6,152 nucleotides of DNA from Clostridia bacterium (GTDB lineage Bacteria > Bacillota_A > Clostridia > Christensenellales > Aristaeellaceae), in assembly GCA_009783365.1 (NCBI GenBank), contig WRHG01000115.1, positions 1 through 6,152 on the forward strand. The letters run 5' to 3'. Position numbers and translations under genes: made by a program. Position 1 is the first letter of the stretch. Each line of letters starts with the position of its first letter. Shown here piece after piece: positions 1-4,785 of the stretch. Below the pieces are notes generated by a model. That model did not search any database and was not told the origin of the DNA. It saw nothing but the letters and a program-made list of their open reading frames with translations.

Positions 1-1
1 C

Positions 2-292
2 GAGACGATGGGCCTTTTTGAGCCGAACTCAACAGACGCCGCCGCGGAGAAGCATGTGCCTGTGATTGAGGTGAGGGGCAACACGGCGACGGTGACGGTG
101 AGCGGCGTCCGCCACCCGATGACGGAAGAACATCATATTTCATGGGTTATGCTTCACAGCGACCAGGGAAATCAGCGAAAGAAACTGTCTCATACCGGTG
201 AGCCGGCGGCGGTCTTCGCTTTGGCGGAAGGAGACCGGCCCCTCGCGGTATATGCGCGCTGCAACTTGCATGGGCTCTGGAAAGGTCAATGA
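2..292 (+). CDS. sor: Superoxide reductase (desulfoferrodoxin/neelaredoxin family), 5' end cut by window edge
   Basis: Reduces superoxide to hydrogen peroxide without making oxygen, in the cytoplasm of anaerobes, at a mononuclear iron centre with four His and one Cys. Numbering from the Met at base 8, all five expected ligands are visible: H16 in EKHVP, H36 and H42 in HPMTEEHH, and C85 and H88 in CNLHG. Their spacing (20, 6, 43 and 3 residues) fits the family. The active-site Glu-Lys pair (E14, K15) just before the first His is also present. The frame is open to base 2, and the residues before Met8 (Glu-Thr) fit the family's usual lead-in to the PNSTDAA segment, so Met8 is probably internal. 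The missing N-terminus decides whether this is a one-iron enzyme or one with an extra rubredoxin-like or degenerate N-terminal domain. It is followed after 59 bases by rubredoxin, its usual electron donor. The family call is very secure; the subclass is open. Confidence 0.95.
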   Translation, partial: ETMGLFEPNSTDAAAEKHVPVIEVRGNTATVTVSGVRHPMTEEHHISWVMLHSDQGNQRKKLSHTGEPAAVFALAEGDRPLAVYARCNLHGLWKGQ

Positions 293-293
293 A

Positions 294-320
294 TTGTTGG
301 AGTACAACGTTGCGTATGAT
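294..320 (+). promoter_or_regulatory. Weak candidate internal promoter ahead of rubredoxin
   Basis: TTGTTG (294-299) and TATGAT (315-320) are separated by only 15 bases, shorter than the usual 17. It lies between the superoxide reductase stop and the rubredoxin ribosome site, so it could give rubredoxin some independent expression. Chance occurrence is quite possible. Confidence 0.2.
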
Positions 321-351
321 GATGTATCACAATTGAAAGGAAGAGAAGCGT

Positions 352-507
352 ATGAGGTATATTTGCGGACTCTGCGGATATATATACGATGAAGCGAATG
401 GTGATTCGGCGGAAGGGATCGCGCCGGGCACCGTCTGGATGAATGTGCCGGACGAGTATGCTTGCCCGCTATGCGGCGCCGGCAAGGAGGCCTTTGAGGC
501 TGAGTAG
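352..507 (+). CDS. rub: Rubredoxin, 51 aa
   Basis: Small cytoplasmic one-iron electron carrier, here most likely the donor to the superoxide reductase encoded just upstream. The protein has the two iron-binding knuckles of the family, C5-GL-C8-GY and C38-PL-C41-G. It also has the aromatic YIY pair (residues 10-12), the GIAPGT turn (22-27) and a C-terminal GKEAF (44-48) that matches the GKDQF region of clostridial rubredoxins. Length is normal (family about 52-54 residues). The start is the ATG at 352, preceded by AAAGGAAG about 10 bases upstream. One oddity is that the conserved Trp just before the second knuckle is Tyr (DEYACP), while the core Phe position carries Trp (VWMNVP). The gene is too short for many gene finders, but the evidence is strong. 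It probably shares a transcript with the superoxide reductase gene. Confidence 0.96.
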   Translation: MRYICGLCGYIYDEANGDSAEGIAPGTVWMNVPDEYACPLCGAGKEAFEAE

Positions 508-564
508 CGTATTTCTTTCCCCCGGAACAACATAGATAATTATAGACAAATCATGCGTGTTGCG

Positions 565-596
565 GGCGCCGCGCTTATCCATAAGGGAGTCGCGCC
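565..596 (-). terminator. Possible hairpin at the end of the wecE-reductase operon
   Basis: Immediately after the reductase stop codon on the minus strand, GGCGC (596-592) can pair with GCGCC (569-565). Nested inside, CTTA (585-582) can pair with TAAG (577-574) around a four-base loop. There is no T-run after it in either direction, so it is not a canonical intrinsic terminator. It sits between two converging transcription units, where a terminator would be expected. The whole gap (508-596) contains no gene that I can see. Confidence 0.3.
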
Positions 597-1583
597 TCAG
601 ACTGTCAGGGTGTCGATCCGCGCCAGTTCTTCCTTCGTAAAGGCCGGAGCATGCACAATTTTCGCGTTTTCCATGACTTGCTCCGGCTTGCTGGCCCCAA
701 TCAGCGCGGATGTGACCGCCTCGTCGCGCAAAACCCACTGCAGCGCCATTTCAGCCAGGCTTTGTCCGCGCGCCATGGCGATATCATTAAGCTGTGACAC
801 CGTGTGCAGCAATTTTTCTGTTATGGACTCCGGCTTAAGAAAGCGTGGGTCATGGCCTGCCCGGGAATCGGCGGGGATTCCGCGCAGGTACCTTGCGGTC
901 AGTGCGCCGCCCTGCAATGGGGAAAAGGCGATGCATCCCATCTTTTCCTTTCGCAGCGTGTCTGTTAACCCGTTTTCTACCCATCGGTTGAGCATGCTAT
1001 AGCTGGGTTGATGGATGAGCAGAGGCGTGCCAAGCGCCCGCATGATGCGAACAGCTTCGGCGGTCTTATCAGCCGGATAGTTTGAAATGCCCGCATAAAG
1101 CGCCTTTCCGCTGCGGACAATGGCGTCCAACGCACCCATGGTTTCCTTGACAGGGGTTTCTGGGTCGGGACGATGATGGTAGAAGATGTCCACATAGGAT
1201 AGCCCCATGCGCCGAAGGCTTTGGTTCAGGCTTGCGATGAGGTATTTGCGGCTTCCCCAGTTGCCATATGGGCCGGGCCACATATCATAACCCGCCTTGG
1301 TAGAGATGATCAATTCATCCCGGTATGGTCGCCAGTCCTGCCGCATGTGGACGCCAAAGTTCCGCTCTGCCTCCCCATATGGCGGGCCATAGTTGTTTGC
1401 CAAGTCAAAGTGAGTGATCCCCTGGTCAAAGGCGGTGCGAAGCAGTTGCCGCTGGGTGTCAAAAGGCGTAATATTTCCGAAGTTATGCCATAATCCCAGG
1501 GAAAGGATGGGGAGCATAAGGCCGCTGTTGCCGCAGCGGCGATAGGTCATGCGGTCATACCGGAGTTCGTGTGGTTGGTACAT
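597..1583 (-). CDS. yghZ: Aldo/keto reductase, YghZ (AKR14, L-glyceraldehyde-3-phosphate reductase) type
   Basis: A 328-residue NADPH-type aldo/keto reductase with a TIM-barrel fold, presumably cytoplasmic. From memory it resembles E. coli YghZ closely along its length: the YRRCGNSGL start, the LSLGLWHNFG segment (28-36), FDLANNYGPP (59-68), STKAGYDMWPGPYG (94-107) and LIHQPSY (189-195). The catalytic tetrad is visible as D60, Y65, K96 and H137 (in YHHRPD). The C-terminal cofactor-binding stretch IGASKPEQ (295-302) is also typical. E. coli YghZ reduces L-glyceraldehyde 3-phosphate and acts on other aldehydes such as methylglyoxal; the substrate here cannot be read from sequence. The protein is slightly shorter at the C-terminus than the E. 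coli enzyme (346 aa). The start is the ATG at 1583, with AAGGAGG 7 bases upstream (1597-1591). It follows the wecE-type gene by 24 bases on the same strand, so the two are very probably co-transcribed. Confidence 0.93.
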   Translation of the reverse strand: MYQPHELRYDRMTYRRCGNSGLMLPILSLGLWHNFGNITPFDTQRQLLRTAFDQGITHFDLANNYGPPYGEAERNFGVHMRQDWRPYRDELIISTKAGYDMWPGPYGNWGSRKYLIASLNQSLRRMGLSYVDIFYHHRPDPETPVKETMGALDAIVRSGKALYAGISNYPADKTAEAVRIMRALGTPLLIHQPSYSMLNRWVENGLTDTLRKEKMGCIAFSPLQGGALTARYLRGIPADSRAGHDPRFLKPESITEKLLHTVSQLNDIAMARGQSLAEMALQWVLRDEAVTSALIGASKPEQVMENAKIVHAPAFTKEELARIDTLTV

Positions 1584-1607
1584 ATTGTCTCCTCCTTGCG
1601 TAAAAAA

Positions 1608-2741
1608 TCATGCCTGGCGGTAAAAATCATGAATGGCGTTGATGACCCGGGCACATTCATCCCAGGTTAGGTGATGGTACAGAGGAAGCCGCAGCAGACG
1701 CTCGCTTTCTCTGGTTGTGTATCGGTCTTTCCCGTGGAAACGCGCAAATTTAAGACCGGCTTCGGCGGAATGCAGCGGAATGTAATGGAAGACGGCTATG
1801 ATCTCCCGGACTCTTAAAAAGTCGATCAGGCGGGTGCGTTCCTCGATATCCCTTGCTTTGATATAGAACATGTGCGCGTTATGGGTACAATCTGCAGGTA
1901 CGGCAATCCTTTCAATCCGCCTAAGATTCACCAGGTCTTCCAGCCCTTCCCAGTATTGGTTCCAATGGGCCATGCGGGCTGAGATGACCTCATCCCGCTC
2001 TTCCAGCTGCGCGAGCAGGTAAGCGGCGTTCAGCTCGCTGGGCAAGTAGGAGGAGCCGATATCAACCCATGTATACTTATCCACTTGCCCTCGGTGGAAC
2101 CGGCTCCGGTCGGTCCCTTTTTCCCGAAGGATCTCTGCTCGGTCAATCCATTTCGGATCGTTCAGGAGGATGGCGCCGCCCTCGCCCATGCTGAAATTCT
2201 TGGTTTCATGAAAGCTGATACAGCCTATGTCTGACAACGCTCCGGCGGGACGGGCCCGGTACGTTGAAGTAAGCGCCTGGGCAGCATCCTCCACCATCCA
2301 TAGCCCATACTCCTGCGCTACGGCTCCCAGCGCGTTCATATCGCAGCAAACTCCGGCATAATGTACGGGCACGATGGCGCGTGTTTTTTTTGTAACGGCT
2401 TTTCGGACGCAGTCCGGGTCCAGGTTCATGGTATCCGGGCATATGTCTGTAAAGACAACGGTTGCACCCCGCAGTACAAAGGGATTGGCGGTGCTTACGA
2501 AGGTGAAGGAGGGCATGATGACCTCATCACCCGGTCCGATGTCCAGCAAGAGTGCCGCCAGTTCGATGGCAGAGGTGCAGGATGTGGTCAGCAGTGCTTT
2601 GGAGGCGCCGGTGATGGACTCCAAAAGGGTTTGGCAGCGTTTGGTAAAAGGACCGTCACCGCAAATTTTGCGGCTTCGGGCCGCTTGGGACAGGTAAGCC
2701 TCGCTATTGGGCGAATATGGGGGAATGTTGAATGGTATCAT
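1608..2741 (-). CDS. wecE: WecE-type dTDP-4-amino-4,6-dideoxygalactose transaminase (DegT/DnrJ/EryC1/StrS family)
   Basis: A 377-residue PLP-dependent sugar-nucleotide aminotransferase, cytoplasmic. In enterobacteria WecE (RffA) converts dTDP-4-keto-6-deoxyglucose to dTDP-4-amino-4,6-dideoxygalactose for enterobacterial common antigen. Similarity to E. coli WecE (from memory) runs end to end: the MIPFN start, CGDGPFTKRCQ (27-37), GDEVIMPSFTFVSTAN (71-86), VPVHYAGV (124-131), FRGQVDKYTW-like (215-225), DIGSSYL (227-233), NAHMFYIK (288-295), VFHYIPLH (317-324) and DRYTTRESERLLRLPL (339-354). The PLP lysine is K181 in SFHETKN; D152 and Q155 in VEDAAQ are the ring-binding residues. I chose the ATG at 2741 because it reproduces the family start and has GGGAGGT 6 bases upstream (2754-2748). 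A GTG at 2756 would overlap that ribosome site. No other sugar-nucleotide gene lies nearby, so the end product (cell-surface glycan or another amino sugar) is unknown. Confidence 0.92.
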   Translation of the reverse strand: MIPFNIPPYSPNSEAYLSQAARSRKICGDGPFTKRCQTLLESITGASKALLTTSCTSAIELAALLLDIGPGDEVIMPSFTFVSTANPFVLRGATVVFTDICPDTMNLDPDCVRKAVTKKTRAIVPVHYAGVCCDMNALGAVAQEYGLWMVEDAAQALTSTYRARPAGALSDIGCISFHETKNFSMGEGGAILLNDPKWIDRAEILREKGTDRSRFHRGQVDKYTWVDIGSSYLPSELNAAYLLAQLEERDEVISARMAHWNQYWEGLEDLVNLRRIERIAVPADCTHNAHMFYIKARDIEERTRLIDFLRVREIIAVFHYIPLHSAEAGLKFARFHGKDRYTTRESERLLRLPLYHHLTWDECARVINAIHDFYRQA

Positions 2742-2773
2742 CAGGGTACCTCCCACATTTTACAAGCAGGCGC

Positions 2774-2782
2774 ATTATACCA
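2774..2782 (-). promoter_or_regulatory. Extended -10 promoter for the wecE-yghZ operon
   Basis: On the minus strand the sequence reads TGG followed by a perfect TATAAT (2779-2774), an extended -10 element. No good -35 lies 16-18 bases upstream, which such promoters can tolerate. Transcription would start near 2767, leaving a leader of about 26 bases to the ATG at 2741. Confidence 0.6.
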
Positions 2783-2784
2783 TA

Positions 2785-2880
2785 CTATTCTTGTGAACGG
2801 GGCAGTTCATAGCAAAACAACTCATTATCCAGCGCGAACCGCCTATTCATACAAAGAAAATCTGGGCCGCATTCATCCAA
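2785..2880 (-). CDS. Doubtful small ORF, 31 aa, TTG start
   Basis: The frame begins with TTG (2880-2878), has GAGGAG 10 bases upstream (2896-2891), and ends with TAG at 2787-2785, three bases upstream of the extended -10 of wecE. The translation contains FALDNELFCYELPRSQE, which is plausible protein but matches nothing I recognise. It could be a leader peptide served by the candidate promoter at 2979-3007, or simply chance. A frame of this length is expected by chance in a region of this size, and the start codon is weak. Confidence 0.15.
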   Translation of the reverse strand: MDECGPDFLCMNRRFALDNELFCYELPRSQE

Positions 2881-2907
2881 TCAGGGTAAGCTCCTCGCCA
2901 ATGGCAT

Positions 2908-2917
2908 ATTGCGCAAT
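2908..2917. repeat. 10-bp perfect palindrome ATTGCGCAAT
   Basis: A self-complementary 10-mer between the two minus-strand promoter candidates. It could be a small operator half-site pair. No second copy was noticed in the window, which weakens the case. Confidence 0.25.
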
Positions 2918-2975
2918 GTAACACCTAGGCTATCATCATTTGATCTTTATCTGTTGCTTTGGTTTGGAATACAAG

Positions 2976-2986
2976 GGTATCATACC
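2976..2986. repeat. 11-bp palindrome GGTAT-C-ATACC overlapping a candidate -10
   Basis: A perfect inverted repeat of five bases each side of a single central base. It covers the -10 of the candidate minus-strand promoter at 2979-3007, so a bound repressor would block that promoter. It is short, so chance is a real possibility. Confidence 0.35.
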
Positions 2987-3007
2987 ATGCCTGCGATAAG
3001 CATACAA
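2979..3007 (-). promoter_or_regulatory. Candidate second minus-strand promoter upstream of wecE
   Basis: On the minus strand, TTGTAT (3007-3002), a 17-base spacer and TATGAT (2984-2979) preceded by TGG make a complete -35/extended -10 promoter. Transcription would start near 2972, about 230 bases upstream of wecE. It would produce a long leader covering the proximal wecE promoter. The -10 sits inside the palindrome GGTATCATACC (2976-2986), a plausible operator position. Confidence 0.4.
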
Positions 3008-3072
3008 GCGCAGCAATAGTGAAATGTTTCCTTTCGGGAGGCTTGCGCGGAGGGGATGTTCAAAGAAGGCTG

Positions 3073-3081
3073 TGATATGAT
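3073..3081 (+). promoter_or_regulatory. Extended -10 promoter for the FMN-binding protein gene
   Basis: TGA followed by TATGAT (3076-3081) forms an extended -10 with no clear -35 at the usual distance. Transcription would start near 3088. The gene's ribosome site GGAGG (3100-3104) lies 9 bases before the ATG at 3114, giving a very short leader. Confidence 0.5.
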
Positions 3082-3113
3082 AGAATAGAGAAAAAAGCAG
3101 GAGGAGAAGCGGT

Positions 3114-3530
3114 ATGAAAATCGTTCGCAAAGCGGAAGAACTGATGAGCAGTTGCGGTGAAATTGTACTAGCGTCGGTCAATGAACATGGCTATCCGCGT
3201 ATCTGTGTGTTGTCGAAAATAAAATCTGAGGGGATTAATAAGGTGTATGTCGCTACCGGCATGACTGGGACAAAGACAGGACACTTTCAAGCCAATCCAA
3301 AAGCAAGTGTATGCGCATGGAAAGATGGCAATAGCATAACCTTAATTGGCACGGTCAAGGTGACAAGGGAACGCGCCGTGCTGGAGGAAATGTGGCTTGA
3401 TTGGTTCATTGAGCATTTCCCCGGCGGTATTGACGATCCTAATTATTGTATCTTGGAATTTTCCTCTGAAGAAGCCACATTGTGGATAGATGGCGAGTTT
3501 GTTACGGTGGCGGCTGCTGATTTGCGTTAG
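3114..3530 (+). CDS. Pyridoxamine 5'-phosphate oxidase-like FMN-binding split-barrel protein (general stress protein 26 type)
   Basis: A 138-residue, soluble, probably cytoplasmic flavin-binding protein of the split-barrel superfamily. The pattern is typical: an N-terminal helix (residues 1-13), the first strands GEIVLASVNEHGYPRI (15-30), then KVYVATGMTGTKTGHFQANPKASV (43-66), where K54 and the ANPKASV segment correspond to the region holding the flavin phosphate. The strand pair SITLIGTVKV (74-83) follows, then a helical segment with a WLDWFIEHFPGG turn (94-105), and a final CILEFSSEEATLWIDGE (112-128). Relatives include general stress protein 26-like proteins and small flavin reductases; none of this fixes a substrate. 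The ATG at 3114 is supported by GGAGG 9 bases upstream. The gene diverges from wecE and lies 144 bases before ribokinase. True pyridoxine biosynthesis (PdxH) is unlikely because the protein is much shorter than PdxH. Confidence 0.85.
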   Translation: MKIVRKAEELMSSCGEIVLASVNEHGYPRICVLSKIKSEGINKVYVATGMTGTKTGHFQANPKASVCAWKDGNSITLIGTVKVTRERAVLEEMWLDWFIEHFPGGIDDPNYCILEFSSEEATLWIDGEFVTVAAADLR

Positions 3531-3537
3531 GTATGCG

Positions 3538-3635
3538 GGCGGAGATAACGCGGTTGCCAGGAAGGAGTATACCCGAAGCGCGACGAACGTTGCAATGAAT
3601 TGAGCCATGTTCGGCTTTTTTGGTTCGGGTCCGCC
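3538..3635 (+). other. Nested inverted repeats with T-run in the leader ahead of ribokinase
   Basis: Three nested complementary pairs are visible. GGCGG (3538-3542) pairs with CCGCC (3631-3635). ACCCGAA (3571-3577) pairs with TTCGGGT (3624-3630). CGAAC (3584-3588) pairs with GTTCG (3609-3613). The first two stems would stack directly at 3630/3631. A competing fold, AGCC (3603-3606) with GGCT (3613-3616) followed by six T (3616-3621), looks like a small intrinsic terminator and may simply end the upstream gene. CCGAA (3573-3577) can also pair with TTCGG (3610-3614) just before the T-run. The arrangement could be an attenuator for ribokinase, or a terminator with chance repeats around it. I recognise no known riboswitch class. 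Confidence 0.35.
3603..3621 (+). terminator. Short intrinsic-terminator-like hairpin after the FMN-binding protein gene
   Basis: AGCC, a six-base loop and GGCT are followed by TTTTTT, about 70 bases after the stop at 3530. A G-T wobble may add one pair. The stem is short, so it would be a weak terminator by itself, but it is the only T-tailed hairpin before ribokinase. Confidence 0.4.
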
Positions 3636-3674
3636 GGAGGAAACAGGAAGAACGGTAAAAAAGGGGCGAACGGA

Positions 3675-4595
3675 ATGAAGATTGTTGGCGTGCTGGGAAG
3701 CTTGAATGTGGATCTAACAGTTACGGTGCCACGCTTCCAAGAAGCTGGTGAAACCATTACGGGAACGGGATTTTACACCTTTACGGGCGGCAAAGGCGGC
3801 AATCAGGCTGTTTCTTTGGCCAAACTGGGTGTGCCCACGATGATGATCGGTAAGCTGGGCGCGGATCAAAACGGCGCGCTGTACCGGGATACGATGCAGG
3901 ACCTGGGTATTGAGCAGCATACGGTCCAAACGGTGGACCATGTACCCACCGGCGTAGCAATGATCGAGGTGGATGCTTCGGGTGAAAACCGCATCGTCGT
4001 CGTGCCTGGCGCCAACTACGCCGTGGATCGGCGGCAAGTGGACTTCATGATGGGCGAGTTGCTGGCCTGCGACATGGTGCTGATGCAACTGGAAATCCCC
4101 ATGGATACGGTAGAGTATGCGGCGCAGAAGCTGCACGGAGAAGGGAAAATCGTGATCCTGGACCCCTCGCCCGCCGTGCCGTTGAGCGAAAGGCTTTTGC
4201 GCGCGTGCACCTATATTGTTCCCAATGAAAGCGAGCTTCGCATCTTAAGCGGGATGGAAGCGGACACGGACGAGCAGGTGGAGGCGGCGGCTCAAACACT
4301 TCTGGAAAAAGGCGCCCGATGTATTGTTGTGAAACTGGGCACCCGGGGCGTCATGCTGGTGAGCAAACAAAGTTCGCTTCACGTGCCGGGTTTTAAAGTG
4401 AACGCCCTTGATACCACCGGCGCAGGCGACGCTTTTGTGGCAGGATTTGCCGTTTCACTGTTGGAAGGCAAAATGCCGGCGGAGGCTGTGCGGTTTGGAA
4501 ACGCGGCCGCGGCACTTTCTACCACAGCCATGGGCGCGCAAAGCGCGATGCCCGCCAGAGCCCAAGTGGATGATTTGCTGCAGCGGGGCAGGTAG
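3675..4595 (+). CDS. rbsK: Ribokinase (PfkB family)
   Basis: A 306-residue cytoplasmic sugar kinase that phosphorylates D-ribose to ribose 5-phosphate with ATP. Visible landmarks are GSLNVDLTV (8-16) with substrate-contacting N11 and D13, the first PfkB signature GGKGGNQA (38-45), MQLEIP (137-142) with E140, PNESE (183-187), and the second signature DTTGAGDAF (246-254) holding the catalytic base D252 and the anion hole. The C-terminal TTAMGAQSAMP (283-293) matches the cation-binding loop of ribokinases. Length equals the family norm (about 300-310). The ATG at 3675 gives the normal N-terminus and has AAGGGG 8 bases upstream. The same frame is open to an earlier start at 3600 (TTG), but that adds 25 basic, family-foreign residues. 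No ribose transporter or RbsD is adjacent, so it may serve nucleoside or ribose salvage. Deoxyribokinase or another related sugar specificity cannot be excluded. Confidence 0.93.
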   Translation: MKIVGVLGSLNVDLTVTVPRFQEAGETITGTGFYTFTGGKGGNQAVSLAKLGVPTMMIGKLGADQNGALYRDTMQDLGIEQHTVQTVDHVPTGVAMIEVDASGENRIVVVPGANYAVDRRQVDFMMGELLACDMVLMQLEIPMDTVEYAAQKLHGEGKIVILDPSPAVPLSERLLRACTYIVPNESELRILSGMEADTDEQVEAAAQTLLEKGARCIVVKLGTRGVMLVSKQSSLHVPGFKVNALDTTGAGDAFVAGFAVSLLEGKMPAEAVRFGNAAAALSTTAMGAQSAMPARAQVDDLLQRGR

Positions 4596-4627
4596 GCGTA
4601 TTTGGGGCAAGAAAAGCAGGATATTGG

Positions 4628-4652
4628 GCCGGCGTTTGTGAGGGGCGCCGGC
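4628..4652. terminator. GC-rich hairpin downstream of ribokinase
   Basis: GCCGGCG (4628-4634) and CGCCGGC (4646-4652) form a perfect 7-bp stem with an 11-base loop, 33 bases after the ribokinase stop. No T-run follows directly. A T-run (4684-4688) follows CCGGC (4679-4683), which could alternatively pair with either GCCGG copy. It is probably a terminator or transcript-stabilising hairpin. Confidence 0.4.
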
Positions 4653-4690
4653 TCGTCTGCTGAAACACCGCCACAACCCCGGCTTTTTCC

Positions 4691-4720
4691 TTGTCCAAGG
4701 CTTGCCCTCTGTGCTATAAT
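4691..4720 (+). promoter_or_regulatory. Promoter for the polyphosphate kinase gene
   Basis: TTGTCC (4691-4696), an 18-base spacer and a perfect TATAAT (4715-4720) preceded by TGC make an extended -10 promoter. Transcription would begin near 4727, leaving a leader of about 59 bases to the ATG at 4786. It is the best complete promoter in the window. Confidence 0.65.
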
Positions 4721-4785
4721 CGTCCGTAAGGCCAAATCAATGTACTGGAAGGCCCGGGAGAAGGCACGGAGGGACGAAGGATTGT

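Larger units (their letters stand above)
2742..3113. other. Divergent intergenic region between wecE and the FMN-binding protein gene
   Basis: 372 bases without a convincing protein gene. It holds the wecE promoter near its left end, the promoter of the rightward gene near its right end, and a possible second minus-strand promoter in the middle. It also has two perfect short palindromes: ATTGCGCAAT (2908-2917) and GGTAT-C-ATACC (2976-2986). A doubtful 31-codon minus-strand frame lies at 2785-2880. Longer open frames crossing the region have hydrophobic or low-information translations, overlap real genes, and lack ribosome sites. I see no tRNA, no transposon end and no recognised riboswitch here. 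Confidence 0.7.

Noticed and set aside
553..1002. 149-codon plus-strand open frame opposite the aldo/keto reductase gene
   Set aside because: It is wholly antisense to a clear enzyme gene, has no family resemblance and no convincing ribosome site; it is a shadow of the opposite-strand codons.
2742..2756. GTG start for wecE at 2756
   Set aside because: The codons from 2756 overlap the GGGAGGT ribosome site that serves the ATG at 2741, and the family protein begins with MIPFN at that ATG.
2361..2921. 186-codon plus-strand open frame opposite the wecE gene and running into the spacer
   Set aside because: The translation is Gly/Cys/Gln-rich with no recognisable domain and is antisense to wecE for most of its length.
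2936..3181. Minus-strand 81-codon frame with a hydrophobic Leu/Phe-rich stretch, possibly a small membrane protein
   Set aside because: It starts inside the FMN-binding protein gene on the opposite strand, and the hydrophobic stretch falls on purine-rich plus-strand sequence around that gene's ribosome site and first codons. No ribosome site of its own was seen.
3538..3635. tRNA-like or T-box-like element (outer stem GGCGG/CCGCC, and GGTTCGGGTCC resembling a T-arm)
   Set aside because: The length is about 98 bases, there is no anticodon arm or proper D-arm, and no T-box consensus AGGGTGGnACCGCG. The resemblance is limited to the 3' segment.
3600..3674. Upstream in-frame TTG start for ribokinase at 3600
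   Set aside because: It would add 25 basic residues not found in the family, lies in the terminator-like hairpin, and the ATG at 3675 has a ribosome site and the normal family N-terminus.
3714..4136. 140-codon minus-strand frame opposite ribokinase, rich in His and Arg
   Set aside because: It is antisense to a well-supported kinase gene and its composition is typical of a reverse-complement shadow.
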